Below the pieces are notes generated by a model, which saw nothing but the letters and a program-made list of their open reading frames with translations, did not search any database and was not told the origin of the DNA. The position numbers and the translations under genes were made by a program. Of a DNA stretch of 64,000 nt, positions 1-10,639 are shown one piece after another; the first letter of the stretch is position 1; each line of letters starts with the position of its first letter. Source of the stretch: Watersipora subatra (lineage: Eukaryota > Bryozoa > Gymnolaemata > Cheilostomatida > Watersiporidae); assembly GCF_963576615.1 (NCBI RefSeq), contig NC_088708.1, positions 66,070,672 to 66,134,671 on the forward strand, written 5' to 3'.

Positions 1-1184
1 AGCTGGAGCTGCAGTTATCAACCATCTAAGTAACATTAAATAAACTTTTTCCGTTTCTACACATTTCAAGCTTTCTAAAGATATCTACCTTTGCTACGTT
101 TGGCTCAAAACCAACTGGCTAAATCTACAAAAACAATGGATATCGCCCGTCAAATTCAAAGCAGTCAATTGTTTTTGAACACCAATGTAGTTGAAGCTTG
201 TCTAGCATTACACAGTGAGAGCCTTGGTAACTTTCAGCCATCAAGTTGGCAGATTCAAGTTTCACTGATCGGGATAGCAACATGATTTCTCAAGTTTGTT
301 CATCATACACCTACACAGCTTTTAGCAGAATCTAAAGAGTGTTCAAGCAACTCTTGCATCTGTATAAGTACAATTAGACCCCAATTTGTTGTTCTATCTG
401 TTGTTCAACTTGTTGTTCTGGTTTCCTATGCATGGTATAGCTGTATTATTTTGTCCCTATTTACATAAAGTAATTCTGTTTACTATTTACAAAAGTCATT
501 CTACACTTTTGGTCGGATTAAGAGGTTTCTTTAAAACATGTCTGCCTCATCCTTGGGACACTTTTAAAATTCAAACCTTTAACTAATAAACTTTCACGGA
601 AATGTTGATATTTCAGATCATGTGACTAGTGAGCGGGAGAGGATTGCCCAACACTTGGAATGCGACTTTTTGTGTGATTAATGCGACTTTTTTGTGATTA
701 ATGCAAAAATATTTAAACTCATCTGCTTATCAATTTAGTCAGAACCACAAAAATGTTTTTTTCATAGTTTATGGGTGACTTTCATCACTCCATTCCGGTT
801 TCATCAGTGAAGCAGGAGGTTGACTGTAACTGACTGACTTTTCTACAAAGTGTGGGTGAATCGGAATGCATATCATAAGATCATAAAATAACAAGACAGC
901 CCTATATAGGTTATGTTGTTTTATTACAATATTTAGTAAAATATAGCCAATGGTAAACAACACTATGAATTATGACAAATAGTAAGCTGGTTAGAGCTTT
1001 AAAGCAAAAAATAACATTTATGACAGCAAGGTCGAAGGTCAAGGTTGACTATCTCTTGAGCCTTATGTATGTACAAATGGAAGGTGATGCTGCTGGAGTT
1101 GGTTACTTGATAGATTCTGCAACACACAAAGATAAATATTAGAACATAACCTTTAGGCAGAGGATAATATTAGGCAAGCCAGCA
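1..1184. other. No gene recognised; probable 3' flank of the metallothionein-like gene
   Basis: There is no open frame with recognisable protein similarity. A short plus-strand frame at 91-285 has no family resemblance that I can name. An AATAAA hexamer on the minus strand at 920-925 lies about 260 bp past the stop of the minus-strand gene at 1185 and could be its poly(A) signal. The rest is AT-rich spacer. Confidence 0.5.
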
Positions 1185-1757
1185 TCACTCAGCGGCTGAC
1201 TCACATTCTTTCTTTGAGCAGCATTCGCAGTCTGTGCCGCAGTTACAGTCAGGGCCACACTTGCATTCCTCCCCAGCTGTGCAGCATGGATTTCCACATG
1301 GGTTTTCTACAATCAGGCTCAGTTGGTCTTACATTGTTTAACTTTGGCTGGCATCACGCCAATAAGACCAGCCGAGTATGTCTACCTAGAATCTAACTAG
1401 ACCTAATGCTAAATAAACAAACCATTTAATATAAACTAAGAATCAGAGGCTAGTTTAAACATCCAATGGCTAGACAATTTCAATGAATTATTGATTTAGT
1501 GTATCTAAATGCTGCCAAAATATTCTAACATTACCCATAATGCAACACAATGCATATTCATAGAGACTACACATATCATGATCTGACATATTTTACTAAG
1601 ATTTTACGATCAGATTAAGAATTGTTTCATGAAAATTCATGACGTGACATATCTCCATGAGATTTAACGAAAAACCGTGTTTTCCTGAAAAATCATTATC
1701 TGACATACCGTATTAGGTAAATGTATTGGTGTCTGTATACATACCACTGGAGGACAT
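1185..1757 (-). CDS. Metallothionein-like small cysteine-rich protein, two exons
   Basis: Two minus-strand exons join into a 44-residue protein. Exon 1 (1757-1745) encodes M-S-S-S plus one base and ends at a GTATGT donor. Exon 2 (1306-1185) follows a TAG acceptor and runs to TGA. The junction codon gives Glu, phase 1. The mature part has 11 cysteines in 44 residues, as C-x3-CC, C-x-C-x3-C-x-C and C-x-CC-x4-C, with no His or aromatic residue. The CKCGPDCNCG core is typical of metallothioneins, which bind Cu, Zn or Cd in the cytosol through Cys-thiolate clusters. At 44 residues it is shorter than most metazoan family members (about 55-75), so a single metal cluster is possible. Alternatives are another Cys-rich peptide or a gene with further exons. 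No signal peptide is seen, which argues against a secreted disulfide-rich peptide. The reading of the exons is firm; the family is inferred from composition and Cys spacing. Confidence 0.62.
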
Positions 1758-1982
1758 GATGTAGAGAAGAAGGAACGGCTATTTGGCTAGATGAGATGCA
1801 AATGCAGTACGGCATATCTCTGGTTTAACCAGAGCTTGATATAGTAAACATAAAGAGGCTTCACAGGGTAGAATGATGGTCGTAGGTCGTATCCTCTGTA
1901 TCTTAATCCTGTTATAAGTGACGGACATATCGGAGGAGCAACCTGAAAGTAGCTGAAATTTTGTTGGTTCAAGGCTAAATTC

Positions 1983-2002
1983 TATATAAGACCAGTGGCG
2001 CA
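1983..2002 (-). promoter_or_regulatory. Possible TATA box and MRE-like motif upstream of the metallothionein-like gene
   Basis: On the minus strand a TATATA element (about 1983-1989) is preceded by TGCGCCA (2002-1996), one mismatch from the metal-response element core TGCRCNC. The pair lies about 230 bp upstream of the ATG at 1757. The motif is short and no second close match was noticed, so this is only suggestive. Confidence 0.25.
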
Positions 2003-2099
2003 GGATCAACAATCTTTCATAATTACCAGCTCGCTTCTGTGAGGCCTATAAAGGGTTTGAATAGAAAATTGAATAAGTGAAGGGATTACTGCTTTTACC

Positions 2100-5000
2100 A
2101 TCAAGCACTAGATAATGATTGGTCATGGCTGTTCATTGCCTGCCAGCCAGCATTTAATGCCACCGGCTGAGGGCAGGTATCGCAAAGACATCTGCTAATG
2201 AACTCTAGAGAATTGTGTGGGAATGTTTGACTAGTGGTTAATTGGGGGTCAGTAGGCTTGAGAGTGACCCATGCCTTCTTCGGTGTTTTGTGACAACAGA
2301 GTTTCTGCCAATTAAGGTTTACTAGCTAATAAAGTGGGTCTCATCATTTTAGTCAGCTAAGACCAATCAAATCTTTGGCTCTAGCAAATAACTCTGACAC
2401 CTACAAATGTTCAAAATCACATATTTGACCAATTAATTTAAGAGTTGCTCTATTTTCAGTAGAAGTATGTCACTGAATTCCAAAATGTTGAATGGCTGCC
2501 TAATGAAAAATAGACACTCTGTCATGATCTATGATCTCTAGAACTTCCTATCTAATCTTTGCGAGAGGTTCTTACTACCACCCTTTTTGGCCAACTGCCA
2601 CAAATTTGGTTCGCTGGGTAACCAGCAGTAAAATGCATGCCAAAACACTGCAGTAAACACCGGCTTATGTAATGTGAATTATATAATATTAGCATAGCCT
2701 CGCATGAACGTCACGGAATTAAAATGATTTTATTAGTAAAGCTTCATGTACTTGTACAAGTTGAGTTTTTGTCACTATGTTAATAAGCATAGTGACATTT
2801 ATACAATGCCTGACAGAAAATTTTTGTGAGAAAAACTAGTGAATATGTAATGCTATTATTATTAACATGCGAAAATGAATTTTTTTTTCGAATAAATTAT
2901 TTCAAGTTTACAGAATTTTTTTTAAAGTAATGGAAATTATAAAAGTAGAACCGAAACCAAATCTAGGCCAGCTAGTACATGAGGTGATGCCTTGGGATGA
3001 TTGCGAAATGACACAAAGAATAGAAAAAACCGGCCGATAGATTGGCAGCGATGCCTGCCATGGTATACGATAAGGAGAGTTTAAAAAGACAGAAATTTAT
3101 AAACCTGCCTGTTTTCTCAACGATGAAACCAGAAATAACCGAAAATGGAATGTTTGAGAACAGTCAACATAAGCAAGATCTGATGTAATGAAAACAAATG
3201 CTTAGAATAGAAATACCAAAAAATCAGCAAAGAGGAAAATCAAAGGGAATCAATGATGATATCATTAAGGGAGCCATGAACATCTGCGTAAACAATATAT
3301 GACAGAGAATTGGCAAAAATAGATCAATTATGATCATAATTAGGCTTTAATTTGATTGATTTATAACTATAAAAATATTGTATAGAAAACATGTAGCCCT
3401 ACAGAAAACTTGTAGAAATTTTCTGTACACTTGTCGGGTGAATACGGGTAAACAAAGAACTCTACTAACAAAGTATGCTGAGCTAATCCTTTGAGAAAGT
3501 CATAACGCATGGCAGGATTACGTGATGGATTATCGTTCTTACTAATGGTGTTATATAATAGTATTTTAGTACTTGTACCCGGGTGTCTATCCCTAATAAT
3601 TTGCTAACCAACCTGACAAAAATCCTTGTTGCCATGACAACTAGAATATCTGAAAAGTTGCACAAAGGCCAGGCCAGTTACACAGCTATTCTAGTCGAAA
3701 ATGTTGGGCCTTGCTGATATATCATTAGCTCAACTTTTGTTGCCGTAACATTGCTGTTGTTTTAGGTACCGAAAATTTGTTTTGTTGATTGTGATCGTGA
3801 ATGTAGTTTTCATGGACCAAACTGGATTTTTTAGCTCGAATAAGTGGGGTGGAACAAGTCAAATGGAAAAGCTGCTGTAGAAATGATCCATAAAAGCTGT
3901 ATTCCCAATCTCCACACTCCGTCTGCATCTGTCCGAGCAGACCAAATAACAACAGTCTCGGTATGGGCCTGTCACTTTGCATTTACATTTAGTAAGTTGG
4001 ATTGGACAGTCTTATTTGCTAGTGCAACTATCTGCCTGCGACGTTCACCCTGCCACTGTGAGACCTTTCTTCGATCCATCATCTGCTTCGGCATCCTTCA
4101 GGTCATCATGATGAGCAACTGACGTTGAGCAATGGAGAGCTTGAATGCCTCTTTGTCTTGCATGTGATTATATCCCATGTGACAGCAATTATGCAAACTA
4201 TTTGATAAATAACTCCGACTTGAATCACAGCCAAATGTGGAAAAATACCCCATTGCGACCAAGAGAGTAGGCACAATGCCAAATATATGCATTACACTGG
4301 CGCCACAACATAGTGACTGAAGGTCAAAGTACGCTGCAGGAAGTAAGAGGCACGTAAAATGCTATCACTAGTGTCGGCTTGTGATTAACGTTTTGCACAC
4401 TTTAGAGTGATGAAAAATGAGAGTAGTCTAACATTCTTGACATTTATACAAATAAAGTTTCAATTCTACGCTTGTAATATAAATTGTATATAGGCTTATA
4501 TTCATTTTAATAGCCTTATTTTTTAAGTAATCCTTATTCTGGATGTCATATTATTCTTGAGCGATCATACCTTCACTCTATGTCCAACTATTCCCTTTTG
4601 AACCGTTCCACATTCCATTTTAAGACATCTCGCTAATGATTTGTCAGCCAATATAATGAGACAGATGCAAATATTTACCCCTCTTGTAAAGGTGATGCAT
4701 TAAGCAGTGTTCCAAGGTAGCGTTAATACCTGCAGATATGCCAGCGAGTCTACCGGCTCCAACCTTAAGACATGTTAAGTTATGAGCAGACTTCATTTGT
4801 CAACATTCAAAATGACAAAACATATGATGTGCACGATCATAATTTAGACCTGGCCTGCTCTTCAACAGAGAAAGAGTTTCTCAATAGCTCTACCAATTTT
4901 CTATTAAAATAAGATTTTTATTTGTACATAAACTTATCTAAGACGTAATATTACATGGTAGATGTATACTAGTGACTTTAATAATCCCTAGACTTACACA

Positions 5001-5450
5001 TCAGTAGATTATGAAACAGTCAGCATACTGTTGCAAGCTGTACAACTTACAACATATCCTGCTATACAACTTACAACATATCCTGCTGTACGATAGAAGT
5101 CGTGTGTATCTTTAATAGAACCTCTCTTATCTAGAGTAAAAATGCTGGTGTTCTATCCTCCGTTTTTTCGTGACGTCATTTTATCGTTGTCGGCCATCTT
5201 TATAGACAATTTTATTGTTAAAAACACGAAGCTTTTGCAATGATATTTTGAAAACAATGTTTTTGTTTGCAATTTTTTGATTATAGTATCAAACCAACAC
5301 CTAAAAGTACTAGTAAATAAAAGAAAAACGATCGTTTTCTACAAGTATGGCGACTTTTTCGTGAGCGAGCGAATGTGCAAACGACTTGATGACGTAAAAA
5401 AAAATGATGGATTAAATTCAGTTCTTGTTTATCACAATTCAAACATGATA
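2100..5450. other. Spacer without a recognisable gene
   Basis: The stretch is AT-rich, with only short unrelated frames on both strands (for example 3725-3982 minus and 3844-4122 plus, which overlap one another). A direct repeat of about 23 bp occurs twice in tandem at about 5039-5085 (TACAACTTACAACATATCC). I see no RNA gene or known protein. Confidence 0.5.
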
Positions 5451-5452
5451 CA

Positions 5453-5915
5453 GCCTAAGGCTGGTTCACACTAGATCACCGAATCTCAACGTTGATGCCA
5501 CAATACTTCGGTGAACATCGATGATAACAAAGTTCACGCTATCACAAACCTATCACGTTTGCATCAGCAAATACTCTGTAACGTAGTGTTCACATTTCTC
5601 TTAAATTTTGGTGAAGAAACCTTTTTATTTTCGCATGCTGGAATTAAATACTAGTCCCATGCCGACTATCATAAACGGATATGAATAAATCACGCCATCC
5701 ACGACTGTGAATTACCATCGCTGAAATGGTTCACATTTGAAAGGCGGTCGTCGATGCTCGGCGAAGCATCGGGAAAGTTTGACAGCTGCAAACTTTCTCG
5801 ACGTGTCGGCGTTGCTTCGTCGATGACACCAATTCTGGTTCACATAATTGACAATGAACGAACGCCGAAAGGAAAACGCTGGCAAACAGCAATTTAGGGT
5901 GAACCAACCTTTAGC
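5453..5915. mobile_element. MITE with about 20-bp imperfect terminal inverted repeats
   Basis: The left end reads CTAAGGCTGGTTCACACTAG and the right end, inverted, CTAAAGGTTGGTTCACCCTA. The 460-bp interior has no transposase frame but several further GGTTCACA copies, on which subterminal transposase binding might depend. A clean target-site duplication could not be defined, so the superfamily is open. Confidence 0.6.
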
Positions 5916-6117
5916 AAATAACCAAATAATCATCTCTCATCTCATATGACTTGGCTAAATGAAATAAGACAATATAGCAATGTAGCAGTAGCGATGTATT
6001 TAGATGTTTGACTCTGAATAAAAACAATGACAGCCAAAGGCAAGGTGCCCACTTGGTTTTACACAACTGTATCAGAGAGAGTGAGACGCTTGAATACTTA
6101 TTTGAAATACATTTTAA

Positions 6118-6793
6118 CCCGTTCGCTGCCAAAGACGCATTTATGCGTTTTCTGGGGTCGAGTGCCACAGACGCATAATTGTGACTTTCCCAGCAATTGC
6201 GTAGCAACTTCATTATATTATTCGTTGACAACATAACCCACGGTCTTTAGGACTTTCAAGATATTGACAACGTTGTCCGAAAGTATCTTTATAAAATTAG
6301 CCTAAAATAACAATAGCAATTTAAAACTTTTATTTGAGAACTGCTGACTTAAAAACGACCAATTTTTGTGTGAGTTCATTAACTACCGCGCGCGAGTCAG
6401 AAAACAGGTAATTACTTATGTTTATGATGTTATAGCCAAATCAGATTTACATTTTCATGATTATACAAATAATTAAAGCAGCAGCAGTGACTCTGATAGT
6501 GGTGAAAGTAACAGTTTTGTAAGAGTAAGGAAAATTGTGGAGGATCGTTTTAGCTTCGTAGCGATCGATTCACATAGCTTTATCATCGCACAAAGTACAG
6601 ATACATTGAATTTTTTGCATAGCAGTGTTAGCTAAAATGTTGGCAAAATAAAATATGTTACAAAAATGTTCTAGATAGAGTTTGAAATTGAAAAAATATT
6701 GTATACATATCATGAAGCAATATCGACAATTTTCGGTAAAATGGCTGGCACTAGACCGATAGCTTATTTCGTACATGGCTGGCAGCGGAAGGG
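6118..6793. mobile_element. piggyBac-like non-autonomous element flanked by TTAA
   Basis: The left end starts CCCGTTCGCTGCCA directly after TTAA (6114-6117). The right end, inverted, starts CCCTTCCGCTGCCA next to TTAA (6794-6797). A TTAA duplication with CCC-starting terminal repeats is characteristic of piggyBac elements. The 676-bp interior is too short for a transposase. A Ser/Asp-rich frame near 6480-6540 could be a relic of the acidic transposase N-terminus, but that is weak. Confidence 0.72.
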
Positions 6794-7689
6794 TTAAGTG
6801 GTGACAAGTAGGCCAAGGAAAACTAAGGAAGAGTGCAAAAAGAATAGCCATCTACAACATCAATGCTTCAATCAACAAAAAAAATTGGCAAATATGCAAT
6901 TGAACTGTTATAGCAAGAGTACTTCCTCTACCAACATTGGTTGTCATGCTTGACCTGCCCCAAGCATCTATAATTGTGTCATAAACAGAACAGGATATGT
7001 TAAATAGTAATAACACTCAATTGACTATAAACCAACATAAAACGAGGCAGGACTATCCATTACAGCGATGCACAAGTCTGGTTATATCTGATTGCTCGAC
7101 CATAAGTAACCCATCATATCCCTTGTTACGCCTCCACAGCCTCATCTCTGTTTATCACGCTTCAAAACTGGTCCTGCCATCTCTCAGCAATTCTGTTTGT
7201 TTATAAGCCTTCTGGTAAAAACTGCCTTCTGCATAAACCTTAACCATTTTCCTGTAAATCTCACAGGGTTTACACCCTTCAGCTACCAAAAATTTGATAA
7301 CAGATCTATTTGTAATTCTCGAAATGAAGTCTTGGTCGGCCATTTTGGAAAATCTCAAAAGAAGGATCCAACATGACCAGATAATATCTAGGAAAGATTA
7401 TGAGTCATCATTGGAGATTATATCAACATTCAAAAGAAGAATTAGGCTTCGACTTGTAATACAACTCTTTCTTATAAATATATTTACCTTATTTATTGAA
7501 TGGTCCTCTTGCATGAGAAATACAACATTAACTACAATAGGGACAAACCTGACTGCAACTCATCGTCTCATGTAGAGCACCGTGTTTAGTTAATGAAGCT
7601 ACCACGCGTGACTACAGGAGTTGTGCCTCGTGAGACAGCTGGTGTCCACATAATGACTAAGCGATCATGTGTGCGTAGACTCATTACCT

Positions 7690-7866
7690 CTACACACAAA
7701 GTATAAAGCGAGGTCACTCATTAAGCGTAAGTCAAGGTCGCTCATAAAGTGTAAGTCCAGGTCGCTCATAAAGTGTAAGTCAAGGTCACTCATTAAGTGT
7801 AAGTCAAGGTTACACATAAAGTGTAAGTCAAGGTCACTCATTAAGTGTAAGCCAAGGTCACTCAAT
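7690..7866 (+). repeat. 24-bp minisatellite, left block
   Basis: About seven tandem copies of a 24-bp unit based on AAGTGTAAGTCAAGGTCACT followed by CATT. Unit and orientation match the larger block at 9838-10495, so the two are probably one array split by an insertion. Because 24 is a multiple of three, both strands stay open, but there is no sign of a gene. Confidence 0.88.
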
Positions 7867-7891
7867 CACTATGTTTCCATGGTGCGCAGTA

Positions 7892-9168
7892 CAGTAATAC
7901 TTCAACTTACGAGTGCTCTAACGTACGAGAAACTTGAGATACGAGCCAGCTTTTAAGCAAGTTTTAGCACTAACATACGAGCAATGTTTGAGATACGAGC
8001 ACGTGAGTCAGTTAAAGCCGGAGGTGTTTTATGAGAACAGCATCACTCTGTATTTTCAACTACTCAGGCTATACTTTTGTACCGTGTTTTCTGTGCGCAA
8101 TTTTCAGTGCAGAACTATGTGAATTAAAAGTACGGTGCGTAGACCGAAAGTTTGCCAGTAAAATGAAAGATAATGGAAAGAAAAAGCAAATGATAACAAT
8201 TGATATTAAACGGAAAATTATTGTAAAATATGCGAAATGTGTATGCGTGATTGATCTAGCTCAGCAATATGACAGAAATACAATTATCAATTACATCTAC
8301 AATTATCAAACCGAAGGGTTATTTTCAGGGCATTTAGTTTGCAAAAGGACTAACCATAATGCGTTTCTAAACGACGCAGCGATCTTCACGACCGCTGATG
8401 GAGAGACTGCTCAGGCATTGGAAAACATAAAAGATAAACAATTGGCCGGTGACAGCGTAACTGAAACGATGTTTCAATAAAGGCGAAAAGGCCTATGTGA
8501 AAAGGCCGGTGCTATCTATAAAAAATAGACTTTCGGACAAGTTGGCTAGTGGTCGTGCATTAACCCTTTGTGACGACACCAGTGTTCGTTCTAATCGCAA
8601 CACGTTGAAAGAGCGACAAAGGCAAACGTCCTTAGATAGGTTTATCTTAAAACGGCCGGCTAGTCGTGAAAGCGAAAACAAAGGAAAAATTAGCTAACCA
8701 GCGAGAAACTTCCAATTATGAACGCCAAAGAAATTTTAATTACGAAAAATGAAAGTTTGCTTTTAGGTTTGCTTTTAAGTTTGTTTTTTAAGACTTTGAT
8801 AAAATCCAAATTTATCAAATTCAACTGTTGTAATGCAGAATAACACTTATATCTCCCTCCCTGGCAAATGCTAGCATTAGCTGCTACTGTATGTATTTAA
8901 TTTTACCTTTTTAATTAATCACATTTCTTTGCATTGTTTTTTGTTTGTTGCTTTTTGAAAGCATGTGGTAAGTTAGGTCAATAACCAACATGCCTTTTCT
9001 GTTACAATATCTCGTTTTGAGTGTTTTATTTGCATTTTTTAGAGTATAGAAACCAATTAATATATATTTAATTGTTCTATATATAAATAAATTGCACCAA
9101 CATGCAAGTAAATTGACATACGAGCTCAGTCTCGGAACGCATTAAGCTCGTAAGTCGAAGTATGACTG
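7892..9168 (+). mobile_element. Internally deleted Tigger/pogo-like DNA transposon
   Basis: The terminal repeats start CAGTAATACTTCAACTTACG on the left and, inverted, CAGTCATACTTCGACTTACG on the right. Both sit against a TA dinucleotide (7890-7891 and 9169-9170), the Tc1/mariner/pogo target duplication. At 1277 bp it lacks room for a DDE catalytic domain, but keeps transposase ends that identify it (see the pseudogene entry). Confidence 0.85.
8163..8696 (+). pseudogene. Tigger-like transposase remnant lacking the DDE core
   Basis: The frame from 8163 gives the CENP-B/pogo N-terminal helix-turn-helix: KKKQMITIDIKRKIIVKYAK, then VIDLAQQYDRNT. It is followed by KDKQLAGDSVTET, which resembles the second (Tc5-type) HTH, and stops at about 8480. 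A second frame at 8497-8696 resembles the Tigger C-terminal tail (RQRQTSLDRFILKRPA). The DDE integrase domain that should lie between them is missing and the frame breaks at the join. The product would not transpose. Confidence 0.75.
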
Positions 9169-9837
9169 TACTGCGAAGCAGCCCCCTCCGAAGTCGAGGG
9201 GATTGTACGTTTCCATGCTGCGCAGTGGTTTTCAGCAAATACCGCAAATTAGCCAGAGAAGAGAAATTGTATAAATCGAATCGCCTGATGGAGAAATACA
9301 ATCGATCACGGATACCGAACGTCATAAACAGTCTTTTTTATTATTCTGTCGTCATTATACTTTTATTTACAATACACATTCACAAGGTTTTACAAACCTT
9401 AACACACTTTTTACATAATAATATATTTTTAATAAGTATTTTTAAGTAATATATTATTTAAACGTTAATTTAGGACTTGCCACCTATTTTTCGAAGTGTT
9501 GGCATCGATAACAAAGTCCAGGAAAGTAATCACCTCATCATCCTCGTGAATGCAGACTATAATTAAATTTATGTGAAAGAAGATCGGAAGAATAGTGAAA
9601 AAAAACAAGATTAGCAGAACAACCTTTGTACTAGTTTATGGCCATCGAAAAATCTGTCTCCACGGCATGAGAGCTATGCGCAGCCACTGCGCAGCCACTG
9701 CGCAGTCGCTGTTTCCTTGCTGCGAATTTGCACTGGCTTCGCACTGATCAGTGCGCAGTGATTTCAGTGCGAAGACGCCGTTTCCATGATTCGGAGATAG
9801 CGCAACTCCGAAGCACTGCGCATCATGGAAACATACA

Positions 9838-10495
9838 CATTAAATGTAAGCCAAGGTCACTCATTAAATGTGAGTCAAGGTCGCTCATAAAGTGTGCGTC
9901 AAGGTCAATCATTAAGTGTAAGTCAAGGTTACGCATAAAGTGTAAGTCAAGGTCACTCATTAAGTGTAAATCAAGGTTACGCATAAAGCGTAAGTCAAGG
10001 TCACTCATTAAGTGTAAGTCAAGGTTACGCATAAAGTGTACGTCAAGGTTACACATAAAGTGTAAGTCAAGGTCACTCATTAAGTGTAAGCCAAGGTCAC
10101 TCATTAAGTGTAAGCCAAGGTCACTCATCAAGTGTAAGTCAAGGTCGCTCATAAAGCGTAAGTCAAGGTTACGCATAAAGTGTAAGTCAAGGTCACTCAT
10201 TAAGTGTAAGTCAAGGTTACGCATAAAGTGTAAGTCAAGGTCACTCATTAAGTGTAAGCCAAGGTCACTCATTAAGTGTAAGCCAAGGTCACTCATCAAG
10301 TGTAAGTCAAGGTTGCTCATAAAGTGTAAGTCAAGGTCACTAATAAAGTGTAAGTCAAGGTAACTCATTAAGTGTAAGTCAAGGTTACGCATAAAGTGTA
10401 AGTCAAGGTTACGCATAAAATGTAAGTCAAGGTCACTCATTAAGTGTAAGCCAAGGTCACTCATTAAATGTAAGTCAAGGTTAGGCATACATTTT
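9838..10495 (+). repeat. 24-bp minisatellite, right block (about 27 copies)
   Basis: Tandem 24-bp units alternate between a GTCACTCATT and a GTTACGCATA variant, so parts have a 48-bp higher-order period. Long frames of 211 (+) and 236 (-) residues are artefacts of the 24-bp period (IKCKSRSL and MSDLDLHF repeats). By eye eight units hold TCAAGGTCA and six CCAAGGTCA, an extended nuclear-receptor half-site. Confidence 0.92.
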
Positions 10496-10559
10496 GGATT
10501 CTTCTTGGTGCCAACGACAAGTATCGTTAACAACGAGATAACATAGGAAGTACAAGTTT

Positions 10560-10632
10560 TTGCAAGTAAAAATTTTTACTTCCTAAGTAAAATTTTTTTA
10601 CTTGTTTACTTGTAAACAAGTAAAAAATTTTA
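10560..10632. repeat. AT-rich hairpin
   Basis: The arms TTTTACTTGTTTAC and GTAAACAAGTAAAA are separated by a 2-base loop. The arms extend by further A/T bases to about 20 nt. The hairpin sits just past the minisatellite. No function is apparent. Confidence 0.5.
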
Positions 10633-10639
10633 AATTTAT

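Larger units (their letters stand above)
7873..9832. mobile_element. TIR element inserted in the 24-bp array, carrying a nested Tigger-like element
   Basis: The ends are inverted copies of GTTTCCATGRTGCGCAGT (7873-7890 and 9815-9832), each abutting a block of the same minisatellite. Further TGCGCAGT motifs in both directions occur at 9212-9230 and 9690-9835, including a hairpin at 9779-9832 built from GTTTCCATGAT and CTCCGAA arms. A short frame near 9229-9350 (KYRKLAREEKLYKSNRLMEK) is not assigned. The target duplication is unclear, so the superfamily (perhaps PIF/Harbinger-like) is a guess. Confidence 0.5.

Noticed and set aside
5911..6234. 107-residue minus-strand frame
   Set aside because: It crosses the left border of the piggyBac-like element at 6118, so it joins unrelated sequences.
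7155..7575. Overlapping frames on both strands (7155-7358 minus, 7294-7575 plus)
   Set aside because: They have no recognisable domains, overlap each other in opposite directions and lack splice or poly(A) context.
9728..10533. Long overlapping frames of 211 (+) and 236 (-) residues that look like repetitive proteins
   Set aside because: They arise because a 24-bp repeat with no stop stays open on both strands. Both translations are pure 8-residue repeats with no promoter or splice context.
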